Shown: in pieces, positions 39,001 through 53,500 of the stretch
Layout: every line of letters starts with the position of its first letter
How positions within the stretch are numbered: the stretch's first letter is position 1
Source: Cymodocea nodosa
Lineage: Eukaryota; Streptophyta; Magnoliopsida; Alismatales; Cymodoceaceae
Length of the DNA stretch: 64,000 nucleotides
NCBI GenBank assembly: GCA_036874045.1
Contig: JAZBRI010000003.1
Location: 2,306,501-2,370,500, forward strand
Direction of reading: 5' to 3'
Notes under the pieces: generated by a model
Databases searched by the model: none
Told to the model about the DNA's origin: nothing
The model's input: the letters and a program-made list of their open reading frames with translations, nothing else
Program-made: the position numbers and the translations under genes

Positions 39001-42000
39001 CACACTTCTTAAATAAAATAGTTATTTTTATCAAAGTGTAAATAAAAAAATTGCCAGTATGTAAAGAAAATGTAGAATAAGAGGAAGATAGTGCTTTCAA
39101 CAGTTTAATGAATCCTGTAAAGATAGAATCAATATATATCAAGCAACACTAGAAACAAAAAAAAAATGTATCTACGAAGTGAATGGATGGTAAGAATTTA
39201 TTAAAAGATGATGCCGAAAAAGAAATTCTCTTTGAATAAACACATATAACATGGCATTTACTCTATCAAAGACAAAGCCTGGCCCAACTGCTTCAGAAAA
39301 AATGGTAAGGCATTTCATTGCATGAGAACGGGTTTTGATATCTGCCACTCGTTCACTGACACCTAGAAAAGAAAAATACCATTGGTAATATGCTAATTAG
39401 GAAACAACAAGGGCAGAAAAGAAAAACCCTATGCACAATAAAAAGTTTAATATGATTGGAAAAAGATATATATTACTTGAATTGACAACAATGGGACCAA
39501 TTTTCAACAATAATGGAATATTTGTATATTATAATTGTGCAATACTTATTCTGACACTTTTATACCATATCAGTGATATGATTGTGTTCCATTCTCATAA
39601 AAAAAATGAGCGGTTAAGACTTGTTAAAGAAATCGCATTCTATTCCTGTCATTTAAAGCCATTTTATTTGTAAATTACACAACTTTATTGATACAAAAAT
39701 GTGAATCAATATAATAATTAGAAAATATTTGTGTAATTATGCCGTTAGCAATTACCAAGTATACACAGCACAACACATCGTTTAGGAAATTTTTTGACAG
39801 CCGAAGCTACGAAAGTGATAACTTCAACAACTTGCTGCTGAACCTGAAATGTGTGCTTTGGGTGAGACATTGCTCAATTGACTCATATCATGATGTGGAA
39901 AAGAATGAAAAAAATTACCTGGACATTCTTCTCTGTCCATCCAGGAACAGCACAAAGGAGTCGTATCAACATTTCAGCAGACTGATCAAGGTCAGCAAGG
40001 CCTTCAACTGCCCCTTTTAACGAAGAGATTGCTGCATGAGATGAAACAAATATTGGTTAGTAAAGTCTTTCAAATTAATAACTACTAAAAATAGTGATGA
40101 TGAAAGATTGACACTTGTTATCTCCAGTTAGGAAAGTACAGTAGTTCTTGAAATCAGAATGCCTATGAATATCAGTTTTGTTTGATAACAAACTTACAAA
40201 GGACAAATGGAACTTCAGGAAAACTTTAAAATATTGTTTTACAGAAGGTACATGATACGTACAAAACATTTTTTTAGTTACCATACTTTGTGTATCATGA
40301 ATCAAGATGTTCTGATGCAGACAGGTGCATGGGTGATGGGTTCCTATAGAAACTTGACAAGGAAAAAGAATGTGTCCGTGACACACCTATTAAGATGGAC
40401 ACCTAGGATGACATGTGGCAGGGTGATTACACACCTCACCAATATTTTATGAAATTCAGTTTAATTTGATATCATATCTGGTAAGAATGCATGTATTTTT
40501 AAGAGTAAGAATTATTAAGATTAAAACAAACTTGTTATTAAATCTAGATGATAGTTTGTTTCAATAATTAAATTTGTAATTAACATGACCATATTTTGTT
40601 ATTGTCGTGTTCTTTTTTATATATTCCAATGATAATTAGGGTTAGATGAGTTTAGAATACATTGGCAGGTGCGTTAATTGTATTTAACAATGCAATAAAA
40701 AACAATGAAACAACTGAAAACAAACTTCAACTTTCTTACATAGCATCTAGGTGCCCAAGCTTAATGCCTAGATGCCTTGATAAATATGGCACATTGTAGT
40801 GTGCTAAAAAAAATTTATAAGATCTAAGGACTTGGTGATAAATGATGAGATGGAATATACTATCAGGTGAGCTCCAGTGAATTTTCTTTGCCACACAATG
40901 AATGCCCAAAAGGCTACATTGTCTATGGTGATGGATGGCAACAAAGTGTTCCTTTCTCTCCTTATTGCCGCTCAAGTGTTGCTTGGCACCAAGGTTAAGA
41001 AGGCCTGAAATACTACAAGATACAGGATACCAAGTTTCCATCCTAGACATGCTCTAAAAACGGTATTATGTTCAGCATGCTGATGCAACAATCTTTATAG
41101 TGCTATCATCAAGTAATCAATTTTTAGGAACATCAAGTGATCACTCTGATATATGTTTCTTTTAGCTTTCACCAAGCTTAAAACAAATGACAATCTATTT
41201 TTCACAAGTGTTTAAGGGCTACATTAATGAAAGGCGCATCCAAACAAGGTTTAAAAACTGTACACACACACACACATCCGATGTCCACTTCTTTCAATGG
41301 AAACTTTTCCTGAAATTTCCATCATTTGCAGTCTTTTTAGATGCTACAACCATCCATATTTTTTGATAAGGTTGACTGTGGAGACTTAAAATAACATTTT
41401 TTCTCAAACACTAACTCAAAACCAACTAAATCTGAGTTCAATGTCATACATTGTCACGAATATCCTTTATAGAAAATTGTATCAGGGAAAAGTAGAAAAT
41501 TAGGCGTCTATGTCTGACTATTGGTTTTCCCTATTCAAATTAGATTTTTGAACAGATAATATTCCTATTTTCCTATAGCTTCAAAACTTGAAGGGTCATT
41601 GAACACTAGTCAAAATTGTTTCTACTACCTCTGTTTTATATTTTTTCTTCGTTTGTTCCCCTATCGGTGCCTTTTGCTTTTTTGTTGTGAGTTTCTAATC
41701 CTATCCACTTTTCTTTTGAGAGAAAAAGTAGGAGGTTTCTCATTAATAAAGAGAAAATAAGAAACCCTATAAAATTTTTGGCAATCATCTTGTTTCCCTA
41801 TTTTATAATTATTTTTTATTGACATTTTCCCTAAAATTGTTGCTAACTTTAACTAATTTTTTAGCTTGAAATGCAATCCATTTTTCAGCTATTTTACAGT
41901 TATGAATGCATTGGTGTACTCTATACTGATGATGATGGTCATTTGTGGACATTCTCTAATGCTATTGCCATAATTTTCAACTGTTTGTGATTATTACTTA

Positions 42001-45000
42001 TGTTGTTGCCAATGAAAAGGGTATTTGAAAGATAGATTATTGTCTTTTCAAAAGATTTGCAAGAAAAAAACTAATGGATAATTAAACCATGGGATTAAAC
42101 AAACTAGTTGAAACACAAGCAAAGAAATCAGCATAAAATCAGAAAACGCAAGAAGGAAATTTATCGTATTGAAAAAAAACATCAGTAAATAATTATGCAA
42201 CCTTCAAGTCTCTCCTTCCAAACACCACTTTTTAGCTGAGAAATTGTTTCAGTTGGTATCACAGAGCCCAACCTCGATTCAATCTCCTCTAAACTCATGT
42301 CCCCTGGCTGCAAGTAAATAATCCAAGTTTTAAACAAATGACAAATTTTGGATAAGCCACACAGTAGACAAATGACCTAAAAATATCCTTCAAAGTATAA
42401 ATATATACATACCTCCACATCCTCAATCTCAACCACAGGTGAACTCTTAGATTGACCAACATTGTCAACTTTCTTAGGGCCATTGGCTTTTATGCCACTT
42501 TTTTTACTTACCTGATGAGAATGGTCAGTCAAAGAAGTAGGGAAAAGCTCAAAACAAAACATGCACCCTTGAACTCTATTCAATAAAAAGTACAAGTATT
42601 GCAATAAAAACGCACGTCAGCAGGGACAGCCTTCTTCCCACTAAGCATGCTTGCTGCTGACCGTTTTACAGCAATATTCTGCAAGATGGTATAGCAACAT
42701 CATATACGTCAGTGGACATTCATATCAAAGAAATTAGCAAACATATATCATTTTAACAAACCAAATATAAATAATTAATAAGAAAATTGAAATTTAGTTA
42801 AAACAGGTAGGAGAAGAATCAATTTGACATGACATAAGTATCATAGTATTAATAAAAACTCAATAAATTTGTTGCACCACAGGTTACACCCTAGAAGGAA
42901 TGATTTCATTAAGCAGCAGTTTTGGATAAATCAGAGTGCATAACTTCAACAAATAACCACAAATGAAAGATTTCAACAGGAAAAGTAGTCCAATGGACAT
43001 TCAAGAACTGAAGCAAATTATGTTAACCATTAGGAAAGACAATTACACAACAATGCATATAATACCCAAATCAATCATTTAATTAGATGCATTAAAATAT
43101 TGGAAGAAAAGAGTGTAAAACTGCACAACATTATTTAAAATAGGAACAAAAGAATTCTGTAGAAAATAATTGAAATCTTTGAAGTATACCGTGTGACCAG
43201 AGACACTCCCACTTGAAGTTGAAATCACAGCTGAATTAAAGGAAAGATAATCACAAACAAAACAACCAAAACGAACACGCAAAATAATTTTTGCAAAGCA
43301 ACAACAAGTGACTTTGAAATACTCAAACCTGACCCAGCATCACAGGACTGACTTGTTGCACCAATCATTTCAGAAAGCTTCTTCTTTCTGACCTCGTCAA
43401 GTTTCTCAAGTGACCTTTCTAATGGTTTCAAGCCAACCAACTAAAAGATGCAAAATTCCAAAGGAGAGGATTAGCACATACCAAATGCATGCACAAATAA
43501 ACAAGGAAAAAAAATCAGGTGATTTATCTACCTTAGCAATTGCGGCCAAGACTGAAAATGCTGCATCTCTCACTTCTGGAGTCCCATCATTGAGGCACTA
43601 AAAGCACAAATAGTGATTTTCACAATTTGGGTATATAACACAGATATCAAACTACCATACTGAGAGGAAATCAATGTAAACACACCTCCATACAGATGGG
43701 AACATAGTCCTTATGCAACTTAAGAACAGTTGCCTTGGTACTTGACTCAATGCAAAAGGTAACCCAATTTAATGTCAATGACCTCACAAGTGGAACCTTA
43801 TTCTTTACTGCCCCTTTGACATCTGAAGAAGCAAATGGTAATAATTTCAGATGCCAATTTTAAAATTTCATGTTTGGAAAAAAAAAAAAAACAGTAACAA
43901 AAATAGCAAGGCCTTAAGCAAAAGATTAAATAACTCAACCAAACAATGGTAGTAAATAATACAATACGTAGCATGGTAGGATCAAACATTTAGGCATAAT
44001 TTGGTTCAAATTATAAGTGGTTTGATTATGAGATTATGATCACAAGGAAAACAACTTTTACATGACAGATAATAGTCAATCTATTTGATTTTGCACAGTA
44101 ACCATGTGAGAGAACATCCATAGTCTACATAACAAAAATTTTGGCTGATTTTGGGATTATGAGTTTTCCTCACTCCAAAATGTTCCCATAATCACAAAAA
44201 ATATAACCGCAACAAAATGAAATTACACACAACACTGTAATACTACAACATCCACAACCTCAACTATTGTGAATAATCTCAATTATATATAACATGAATG
44301 CACTACAACTTGAATCAAATTAAGCTTTGGCACCATTTGGGAAGGAATTACAGCTTAGGTTTTAGGGTTTTCTCACTCCAAAATGTTCCCATAATCACAA
44401 AGAACATAACCACAACAAAATGAAATTACACACAACACTGTAATACTACAAAATCCACAACCTCGACTATTGTGAATAATCCCAATTATATATAATATGA
44501 ATGTACCACAACTTGAATCAAATTAGGCTTTGGCACCATTTGGGAAGGAGTAATGGTTTAGGTTTTAGGGTTTCCTTACTCCAAAATGTTGCCATAATCA
44601 CAAAGAAAATAACCACAACAAAATGAAATTACACACAACACTGTAATACTACAAAATCCATAACCTCGACTATTGTGAATAATCTCAATTATATATAATA
44701 TGAATGTACTACAACTTGAATGAAATTAGGCTTTCTCAATTATATATAATATGAATGTACTACAACTTGAATCAAATCAGGCTTTGGCACCATTTGGGAA
44801 GGAGTTATGGTTTAGGTTTTAGGGTTTCCTCACTCCAAAATGTTTGCATGATCTCAAAGAACACAACCAAATGAAATATACACAACACTATGATACTAAT
44901 AATTCCACAACCTCAACTATTGTGAATAATCTCGATAATATATATTATGAATGTACTATAACTTGAATCAAATTAGGCTTTCATACCATTTGGGAAGGAT

Positions 45001-47513
45001 TATGAGTGGTCTGGTACAGCATTTAAGGTACAAAGAATCTGTAGATTATCGGTGTGTGAATTTGTACCATTCATTGGCTATTTAGATGAAATAGTTTTCC
45101 AGAAGATTTTGGAAGAAAAGTAATGATTAAATTACTAAAGTACCCCTGTGTTGTAATATTATAACTAATTTAATTGATAGCAATATAATTGATAATTACA
45201 ATAAAAATAAATAACTAATTTAATTATTGATATGAGATGACTATTATTAAATATAAGTAGAATTAATAAGAATAATTGCATACTAATTATTATTTGTATA
45301 TATTCATGATTATAATATTATAACCAATAAACATATAAGTCCAAATTACGATTTTACACACTAATTACATGGTGGTGTAATCACAAATACATATTACCAT
45401 TTAATATTATTATTATTAGTAATATTGCGGGTTTTTCATCAAAAAGCTTATGTCAAACATGTGCAGAAGAAAATCAAGGAGAATTGTCGATAATTAGAGT
45501 TTCTCTCAATTCCCTTATCCCAAACAATATATGCAAGGTGATAGCACAATATCATAATAGAGAATCATGTGAATTATATGCAAAATTTATCTTGTCATGG
45601 CACATTTGCAAATGATTATGGCCAGAAATTGAGAACTGAAGGCTCCACAATCCTTCCTAGTTTGTAGCTCAGGTGGTTTGAAAGAAATAATAGGATCATC
45701 CAAGGTGATGCCAGTTCCTTTCGCAGCTGGAAGGTGCATGTTGTGGAGCAGCTGAATTGTTGGATGGATGGTGGTCATGGTTCTCTTCTCTCTGATGAGG
45801 CCAATATAGGGCAACTTCATCTTACCATGTGTCATTATACAGGGTCAAGTGTGAATAGTGCCATCCTCCATTATTTGTCCTGTATTGTCATGTTTATTTC
45901 TAGCCATTTTCTGTGGTTGTTTTCTATTACCTTGTTTAAGGTTTGTCCTATTGCTTTTGGCTTATCTACAGGATAAGCAACTCCTGCCTTGTACTTTTTT
46001 ATTTAATATTATTTTTTCCTTGACCATTTGCTTTTCAAGAAAAATCAAACAGACAATTTTTCATCCAAGAATTTTATTTGAAATGATGTTGGAAATTCGA
46101 ATAATAATCAATCAAAAAAGTTTTCTCCATGGAAAATGTAAGGACAATATTTGTAAAAAGGCATTTCCACACACAGGCAAAAGATCCAGATCGACCCAAG
46201 TCCAAATATCCACCCAATTCAAAAAAAGACTCATAAGGCCTAAATTAGGTTACTAACAAACAATCCTACATTACAAAAATTCAGGAAGGACGTATACTAC
46301 TATATAGAAGAGTCTCTCAACTCAACCAATTGATTTTGAGTTGAATGTTCACATTTAACAAACACAATATACAATACCTCAGTACTTCAATAATACTCAA
46401 GGAAAAAATCATTAAAAGATTTGGACAGTGGAACACCTAAAACTTAATAACATAAAAACTTACCTTCTATAACATCAAGCAGTGTCAAACAACCAGATTT
46501 GTGAATAGCCAGCAGCGTTTGAGTAAGAGCTTCCACCGAAGTAGGTTTTTTCTCTTTCAATTTTTCCTGCATTAGAAATGGAACATAAAGAATAACTCGG
46601 CACATTGACAAGGTGAAACATAAAAACAAATTCACATGTCATAACAGATTACAGCATGGCCACGGACTTTCACAAAAATTAACATAAAACAATATCTGCA
46701 AAAATACTCACAAGCAACACAGGAAGCAGAAAGCGTGAACTAGCAGAAAAATGGTTTCTTAATCCTCTGGCAAGATTACCAACAGCTTGAATGGCCTCAA
46801 CAGAAACTGCCAAGTTTACATCTGTAATGAGCTGTACAACAAAAATAGCAGTCAGTCAACAAGGCACCCTAAAACTACAGAACTTGATTGAATCATATTA
46901 CCACCATCAAGAGTGACCACAGATTCATTAGTCAAGATAAAGAGTCAAAATCAAATGAAATATAATGAAAACAGATTCTATACAATGTAAACAATACCTG
47001 CCATAAACATTTTAAACTAAAAACTTTTGCTATTCAAACTCACAAAACCCTGTCGGGGTTACTGGTAGGTACCAAGATTGCTATGTTCAGTCTCCCTTAC
47101 ATAATCTCGCAACCAAATACTTCATTTTCCCTTAACACTATGATGCCTCAAAAATTTTGTGAAACAAACTGCTATATTAAATCACAGAGCAGTTTCAACC
47201 AGATAGAAAAGGAACGTTTCTACTGATCAATAAAAAAGAGATACAGAACAACAATTGGATTCAACAAATGAAGAAAAAAGAATATGGATGTCTATATGTC
47301 CTACAATTAGATTACTAAGACTCTTCATCATTAAGGCACCCAGACAGGCCTTTTTTGGTATATAATTTATTTTAATTATATATATATATATATATATATG
47401 AGGATAATGAGGCTGCTGGTGCCAGCAGCCCACTCCCTATGTGTGCCACTCGTGAGACGTCAGATTTTTCATCAGACATCACATGAGTGTTTTATAAATC
47501 TGACCTCCCTCCC

Positions 47514-47545
<32 letters not shown>

Positions 47546-50500
47546 TATAGACAGAGAGAGAGATTTATAGTTATGTGCAATATGGTAAATGCAGTTCTAA
47601 AAATCTGTTATATGGTAGAGACTTAACTGCACAACAAAAAAATATCTTTTACATAGGCAGTTTTATCAAAAATCTAACCTGAACCAAATTAAAAATAACA
47701 GGGAGAAGGTCCGTTTGACATTTTTTTTAAACAAAAAAAAATGACATATTTCATAGTTATGTTTATAAAAAATCTAACCAGAACACAGATAAGCTTGACA
47801 ATTTTAGACTCAATGTTTAGTTAAACAAAAATAAACAACCAAAATCTGAATTTAAAATTTTGATTTTTAAAACGTATCTACATTTAAGAAACAAAATCTT
47901 GGTTTAAAAATAAATTTCTGAATTTTAAACATCTGGATTTCTAAAAAGAAAAAACCAGATTCAAAAAAACATCTGAATCTTGAAAAGGAATGCATTGACA
48001 CATTAAAAGGGCAACTGGAGGTGCCTAGGTGGCACTCAAAGCCTGGAAAGGGTTTTGGATAAGACTTGCAATTTTGTTTGATGTTCAGTCATTAAATATT
48101 CGGCTCATGTTTGGTTCAATAATAAATGAACCAAGCTTTAACAGAATTTTAGGCTTGTCCAAATAAACCATACAAGCTTGTTAAAAAATATATAATATTA
48201 TTTTTAATATATATATATATAAATATATGTAATATGTATATATATATAATATATAATATGTATATAGTTTTTTATAAGAGTTTAGTATCGATCACAACAT
48301 TTTTATATAAATTTACTACTTATATAAAGATTGACAAATAACTAAAAAATTTAGCTGTCTTAAACTTAACACTTAGTTTCTAAGGGATAAAATTTCCAAA
48401 CAAATTGAAAACCCTAATACTGACTATTTCACCATCCACATTGGACATCTCACTTTTTACCAACAAGCCAACACTCCTCGAGAAGCCAACACTGCAGGAC
48501 ACCTCCTTTCCTTGAGCAGCAAGCCAACACCTCCTCCACCATCTCCATCAATGATCCAGCCTTAGGTCCCCATCACAGCCCACCCTTGAGTTCTCCCAAC
48601 CAATGAAGAAAAGTCATAATGATAAGAAAACACACTCGAGAAGATCACAAAGAACAGTGTTTATTAGTTTTTTTATTAGTATTTTCTGTCATGTTTGGTA
48701 ATATGTTCATGCATTTATTTTATATCTTTATTTTATAATAATTTTTTGAAAATATTTATGGCCTTTTAATTCTCTATTTTTTTATTCAACAAGATAGCAA
48801 GTGAGATGATTGTTATTTTAGAGATGTTGAGGAAAATGAGATAGATATGGAAATTGTTGTAGCAGATGATGATGATAAAGATGATGCTGGTATTGGTGAT
48901 GGAAAAGAAGCACAAGATGTTATAAACATTGACAATATTGAAGAAGAAAATGTTCACATTGAGGTTCAGAACACAGGGAAAAGAAAGAAGACTTCTCAAT
49001 CTTGAAAGTACATTGAAGAAGACACCAAAACAAAAAAAGATGGAACGGTTGTTAAACATGTAATATATACTGGTGTTTCTTGTATGGACTAACTCCCACG
49101 GTAAGAAACTAAGTCATAATTTTTAGGCTTTGAATTGGGATACATGTTTTACATTTAAGAAACTATTTTGTGTGTATTGTCTTGAATAGTGTCTTCTTAT
49201 TTACATAGAAATAATGTGTATAAAAAATGTTTGGCTTGTTTACACGGGGTAATAAATTAGATGAGTTTACTTTCTTTTTTCTGCAGGTGATTCATAATCT
49301 TCAATGTTTGATAAAAAATTAGGATGTTTGTAAATGTTAATAAGTTTAAAAGAGTATCTGAATGAAAATGTTCGTTTATATGATTGTTGAATAAATGGCA
49401 TAGGTGAAAAAGCTTCTTTAAATGAACTGAACAGGTGAAACAAGCCTCTAAACAAGCTTTTTCGGCTCCAATGAATGTTCCTTAACTTAAATGAGTGTGA
49501 ACCAAGCCAAGCTCAAACAATGCATTTTATAAATGAACCAAACACAAAAATGCTCCTCTTGGCTTGATTTGAACACAAGCCGAGCTAGAACAAATTGATT
49601 ATATAAATGAGCTAAGCCAAGGTTAGCTTGGCTTGTTTCCCACCCCTAGTTTAGGGTTACAGTGTTTCACCACCCAGAGCCCATTTTCCACCCAGGCGCC
49701 AAGGCAACCAAGGTGCCCACCTCAATAGGTACAATCATATTTGCAAGCAAAGTTTAGGGAAAAAAATAAGAACCTTCTTAAGTGTCCGGCAGACTTCAGA
49801 GAAATCACCAGGAGCAATTTTCTTTGTAGATGAAAGTTTACAAAGTTCTGCCACAGCATCTCTCCTTTCAGACCATTTAGTAGCTTTCTGATACAACAGC
49901 AAATTCAGTGCAAATTGAAGTTTAGAGATTATTCACAAGAGGAAGAAGACAATAACCAAATATTGAGATCACTCACCACTCCTTCCCAGAACCCTGACTT
50001 ATCCAATGGGCTCAAGATATCCACAGGGTCAACAAGGTCATATTCATCAATTACCTGTGGAGCTGGAAATAAATAAAACAAATTATGACAAGAAGGTTGT
50101 TAGAAAACTAAGAAAAGTGAAGTCAAACATGTAATATTTGTGCAGCCATAAACAAAGGATTGCTCAAAATGAATAAATCATAAGCCAACCATGGTTTCCT
50201 AACTGTTGCCAAAGCAAACTGTTACCTTCTACAGAAGACTCGTCACTAGTTGCATTGCCAACAACTGCAGTAGATGTCTCTTGCTCAGGTTCCTTATCTT
50301 GCTCTGACCTGTGTATGATTAAAAAAATAATAATTTTAAAGACCATTCAAGAGGCTCCCTTCACAAAATACACTACAACAATTTATGAAAGTTACCAGAG
50401 ATAATTTTCAAAGAAGCTAGAAGTAAAATATATTAGAAAAGATGGATACCAACAGGGAAATGCCATTTTCACAATTAAGGTAGTTTTTGGGAGAATCCTT

Positions 50501-53500
50501 AGTCCAAGAAAAATTTTCCTAGGAAAACAAATATATGCATGACATTGGATATTTACGGAATGCTTATCTAGCTATCATTGTCTCTTCCCTCTCATCCTGT
50601 AGGGAAATGATGCCCACAACTCCTCTTATCTTAATTTCATCTCAAATGAGTGAATGTACCAACTTCATCTTATCTCTTCAATTTTTACACTTAGGATCAC
50701 TGCACTTGTTTCCATAACACATATGCCTAGGACCTACATGCACCAAAGTAAGATAACTTGACAAGTCAAGTTATTCAAGCATACATAATGTCTAACACCT
50801 TCCTTATGCATATCTAAAGTATTTACCTACTCCTCTAGTTCACCTAGATCACAACCCATCCACTTAGTGCTACAGGAGACATTTCACTTTCACTTGTATC
50901 ATACAAGTTTCTTCTAATTTACCCTTTAAAATTAGGCAAAGTGGCAACTTCATTTCTTTCTCCTGTTAACTTTCTCCCCATAGCCTATGTATGCCTAAGG
51001 GGGAGGGTCACAGTTCACCACCCTTGTACGCTATTATACTAGATGATAAAAAGGGCTTACTGCTGCAGCTAACAATAGAGACAATAACATAGAGAAAACT
51101 AGGCCTCCACTCCTATAGCAACCCAAAGCAAAGATGAATGCAAATGACCAATACAAACAACATGATTTAGTCATCAAGTCCTAACTGCAACTGACGCAGC
51201 AGAGATCCTATGACATGAACCATATAATTACAACCATATAATAGTATAGTTAAGATGGCTTAAGGAACACCCACAGCTACAAGCAGTCATTTAGTAATCC
51301 CAAGACAATATATTTACCTATCAATGAAAATGTCAAAATCGATTTGCAGGAATGCCCAATCTTTACCAAGAAAGATTGAGTCTGTGGCAATTCCAACAAT
51401 GTGGAAATGGCATTGGATTTCTGGACACATCATATAGCTATTTGGTTCATTGCAGGATGAAACAATAAATCCACGTGATTCAATGCTATTGCTATTGTTC
51501 TAATCAGCCCAAAATCATCAGTTAATTTGTAAGGGACAAAGAGCCACTAGGAAATCAACTTGGGATATATAAGAGAAATTTGAGTTGAATTTCATTTATG
51601 TATGTTCAATCTTAAGTTATTCTTTAATACTCATATTTAAGAATAAGGAAGGTATACAGAATTATAATAATTAGTGATATTAAGTTAATGAATTATACAA
51701 TGAAATTATGAAAAAGAGTAATTGAACAAAGATTAAGGCATGTAATTAAAATCACAGAAAATCAATTTAAATCGATACCAAACAAGTCAACAATGGAAGC
51801 TATTCATTTACATTAGATAACTAATAGCAAATTTTAGCATTAAGAAAAAAGACCTTCATATGAATGCCTGAGAAATATCTTGTGACTAAGAAATATCAGA
51901 GTAAATGGATGCCTCAGTCTATTACAGCATGCAGTCTATGTAATGGGCAGAAGAAAGTGTTGAGAATCCACTTCTCCTCCAAGGAAAGTTCATATGAAAC
52001 TCGCTCATGCCTCTTGTAATCTATCAAGACTGACTTCCCTTAACAACATTTCCATAAGGAAGTGTCCGACTTTTCTGCAAGGCAGAATGATCACTTCCAA
52101 ATATACGCTCTTGCTGCTAGATGTTTCTGGGATTCTTAGCCTAGCCTTTGTTAATTTTTTCCATCATTTTCTTTTATTGGGTTTACCATTCGGGTAAACC
52201 ACTTTGCATTTACTTAGATTATCTTTTTGATTCCCATTAATTGACTCACCCTTTCTTCAAAAAATCTTCTATTTAAAGTTTCTCATCTAAATATTTAAAA
52301 AAATAAATCAAAATACTCAGAATCATAATTAATAAAAGTCAAAATTACAAACCCTCTGATAAAAACATCCACACACAATAAGGTGAATAATTCAATAATC
52401 AATGATAATACACAAAATGAGGATAAAAAAAAAGCTACTCCAATTTTTTTCAAAATTTGTAGGCACTGAAGGAGTTAATGATGATATTACCTTATTTTAC
52501 GAGATGGTTTTGCAACACCACTAACATTAACAAGCTCAGCCTCAAGTTCTTTTCTCTTCAAATAATAAAAATATACAAGTTATTCATAAATACATGAAAA
52601 ACATATAAAGACACCTTCCTCACAGGAGAAATGCTTTACCATTGTATCTCTCATTTTCTCAAGCAAGATTGACTTCACAGGATCCTTCCCAATCCATCGA
52701 CATAATTCAAGGGTCAGGCCTTTGGAAGAAGCTCTAACATTCTGATCTTGATGATCAAACAGTTCAGGAAGCATTTTCAAAATTTTCTTTGGTTGTACGA
52801 CCTTTGATCCAAATTCACTATATATATGACATGAAAATGTGAGGACAAAATCAACCAACAATAACAAATATATGCAGCATCAGCCATCATAAATAATTTA
52901 TTCACCAAAAAGAAGAGGAAAGGACCTTAGGGCTTGAAACATGACATCAATAGCTGGAACAACTGCTTTTGCAACTTTATTTTTTATTGCCTTCTCCATT
53001 GCATCCTGAATCCATAAAAATAAAAATCTTCAAGAACTATCCCTCTAGACTTTTTCATAAAGGATGAAATAACAAAAGTATTGACAGAGTAAGGGGAATT
53101 AATAGATTAAAAGAAAGTGGTATTGTCTAAAACTAAAAGTCAGGCCATAAAATAATGTAAATTAAGGAAGCAATCCTCAAGGAAACCCCAGTGATTACTA
53201 GAATATTGCACAGTTGTACCATATGTACGTCACTGGCTGGACCATGAAATCTTTACTTACAAGATGGACCAAAGTCTCTCTTCCATCTGGTCAGCAATGG
53301 TGGTGTGGTCTGTTGGAAAAGAAAAGGGCACAAATGTAAAACCACATGAGAAAATGGACAAGGGAAGAAGCTGGATGGGTTAAAAATTATGCTCGACATT
53401 CAATCTGATAGTAATTTCAGAAGAAAGGAACTGAAAACCCATCGGTCAGAATAAATTACTGGGAATTTGAATTTAACTGCAACATGATGAAGACTTTAAT

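Larger units (their letters stand above)
34701..42307 (-). other. MOR1: MOR1 exons 18-33 (TOG3, TOG4, linker)
   Basis: Exons: 42307-42202, 40031-39919, 39843-39756, 39362-39262, 38961-38854, 38751-38646, 38575-38496 (TOG3, residues about 581-814); 36425-36279, 36181-36106, 36003-35879, 35750-35640, 35551-35402, 35320-35246, 35162-35081 (TOG4 with its lead-in, about 815-1069); 35000-34885, 34802-34701 (linker to residue 1142). Blocks seen include NPKVLSEGLLWMVSAVEDFG, SAAATRNATIKLIGVLHKF and AEGRKDLFDWLSRHL. Confidence 0.9.
46832..49773 (-). other. MOR1 intron 9 (2.94 kb)
   Basis: Holds microsatellites at its 3' half (AT run 47378-47399; ACAT, AT and GA runs 47514-47562; AT-rich 48204-48260) and a hAT-like relic at 48050-49648. 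Confidence 0.8.

Noticed and set aside
44354..44840. Interstitial telomere repeat
   Set aside because: Only one TTTAGGG per 203-bp unit; not a head-to-tail telomere array.
44150..45005. CRISPR-like array
   Set aside because: Units are contiguous with no unique spacers and lie in a plant intron.
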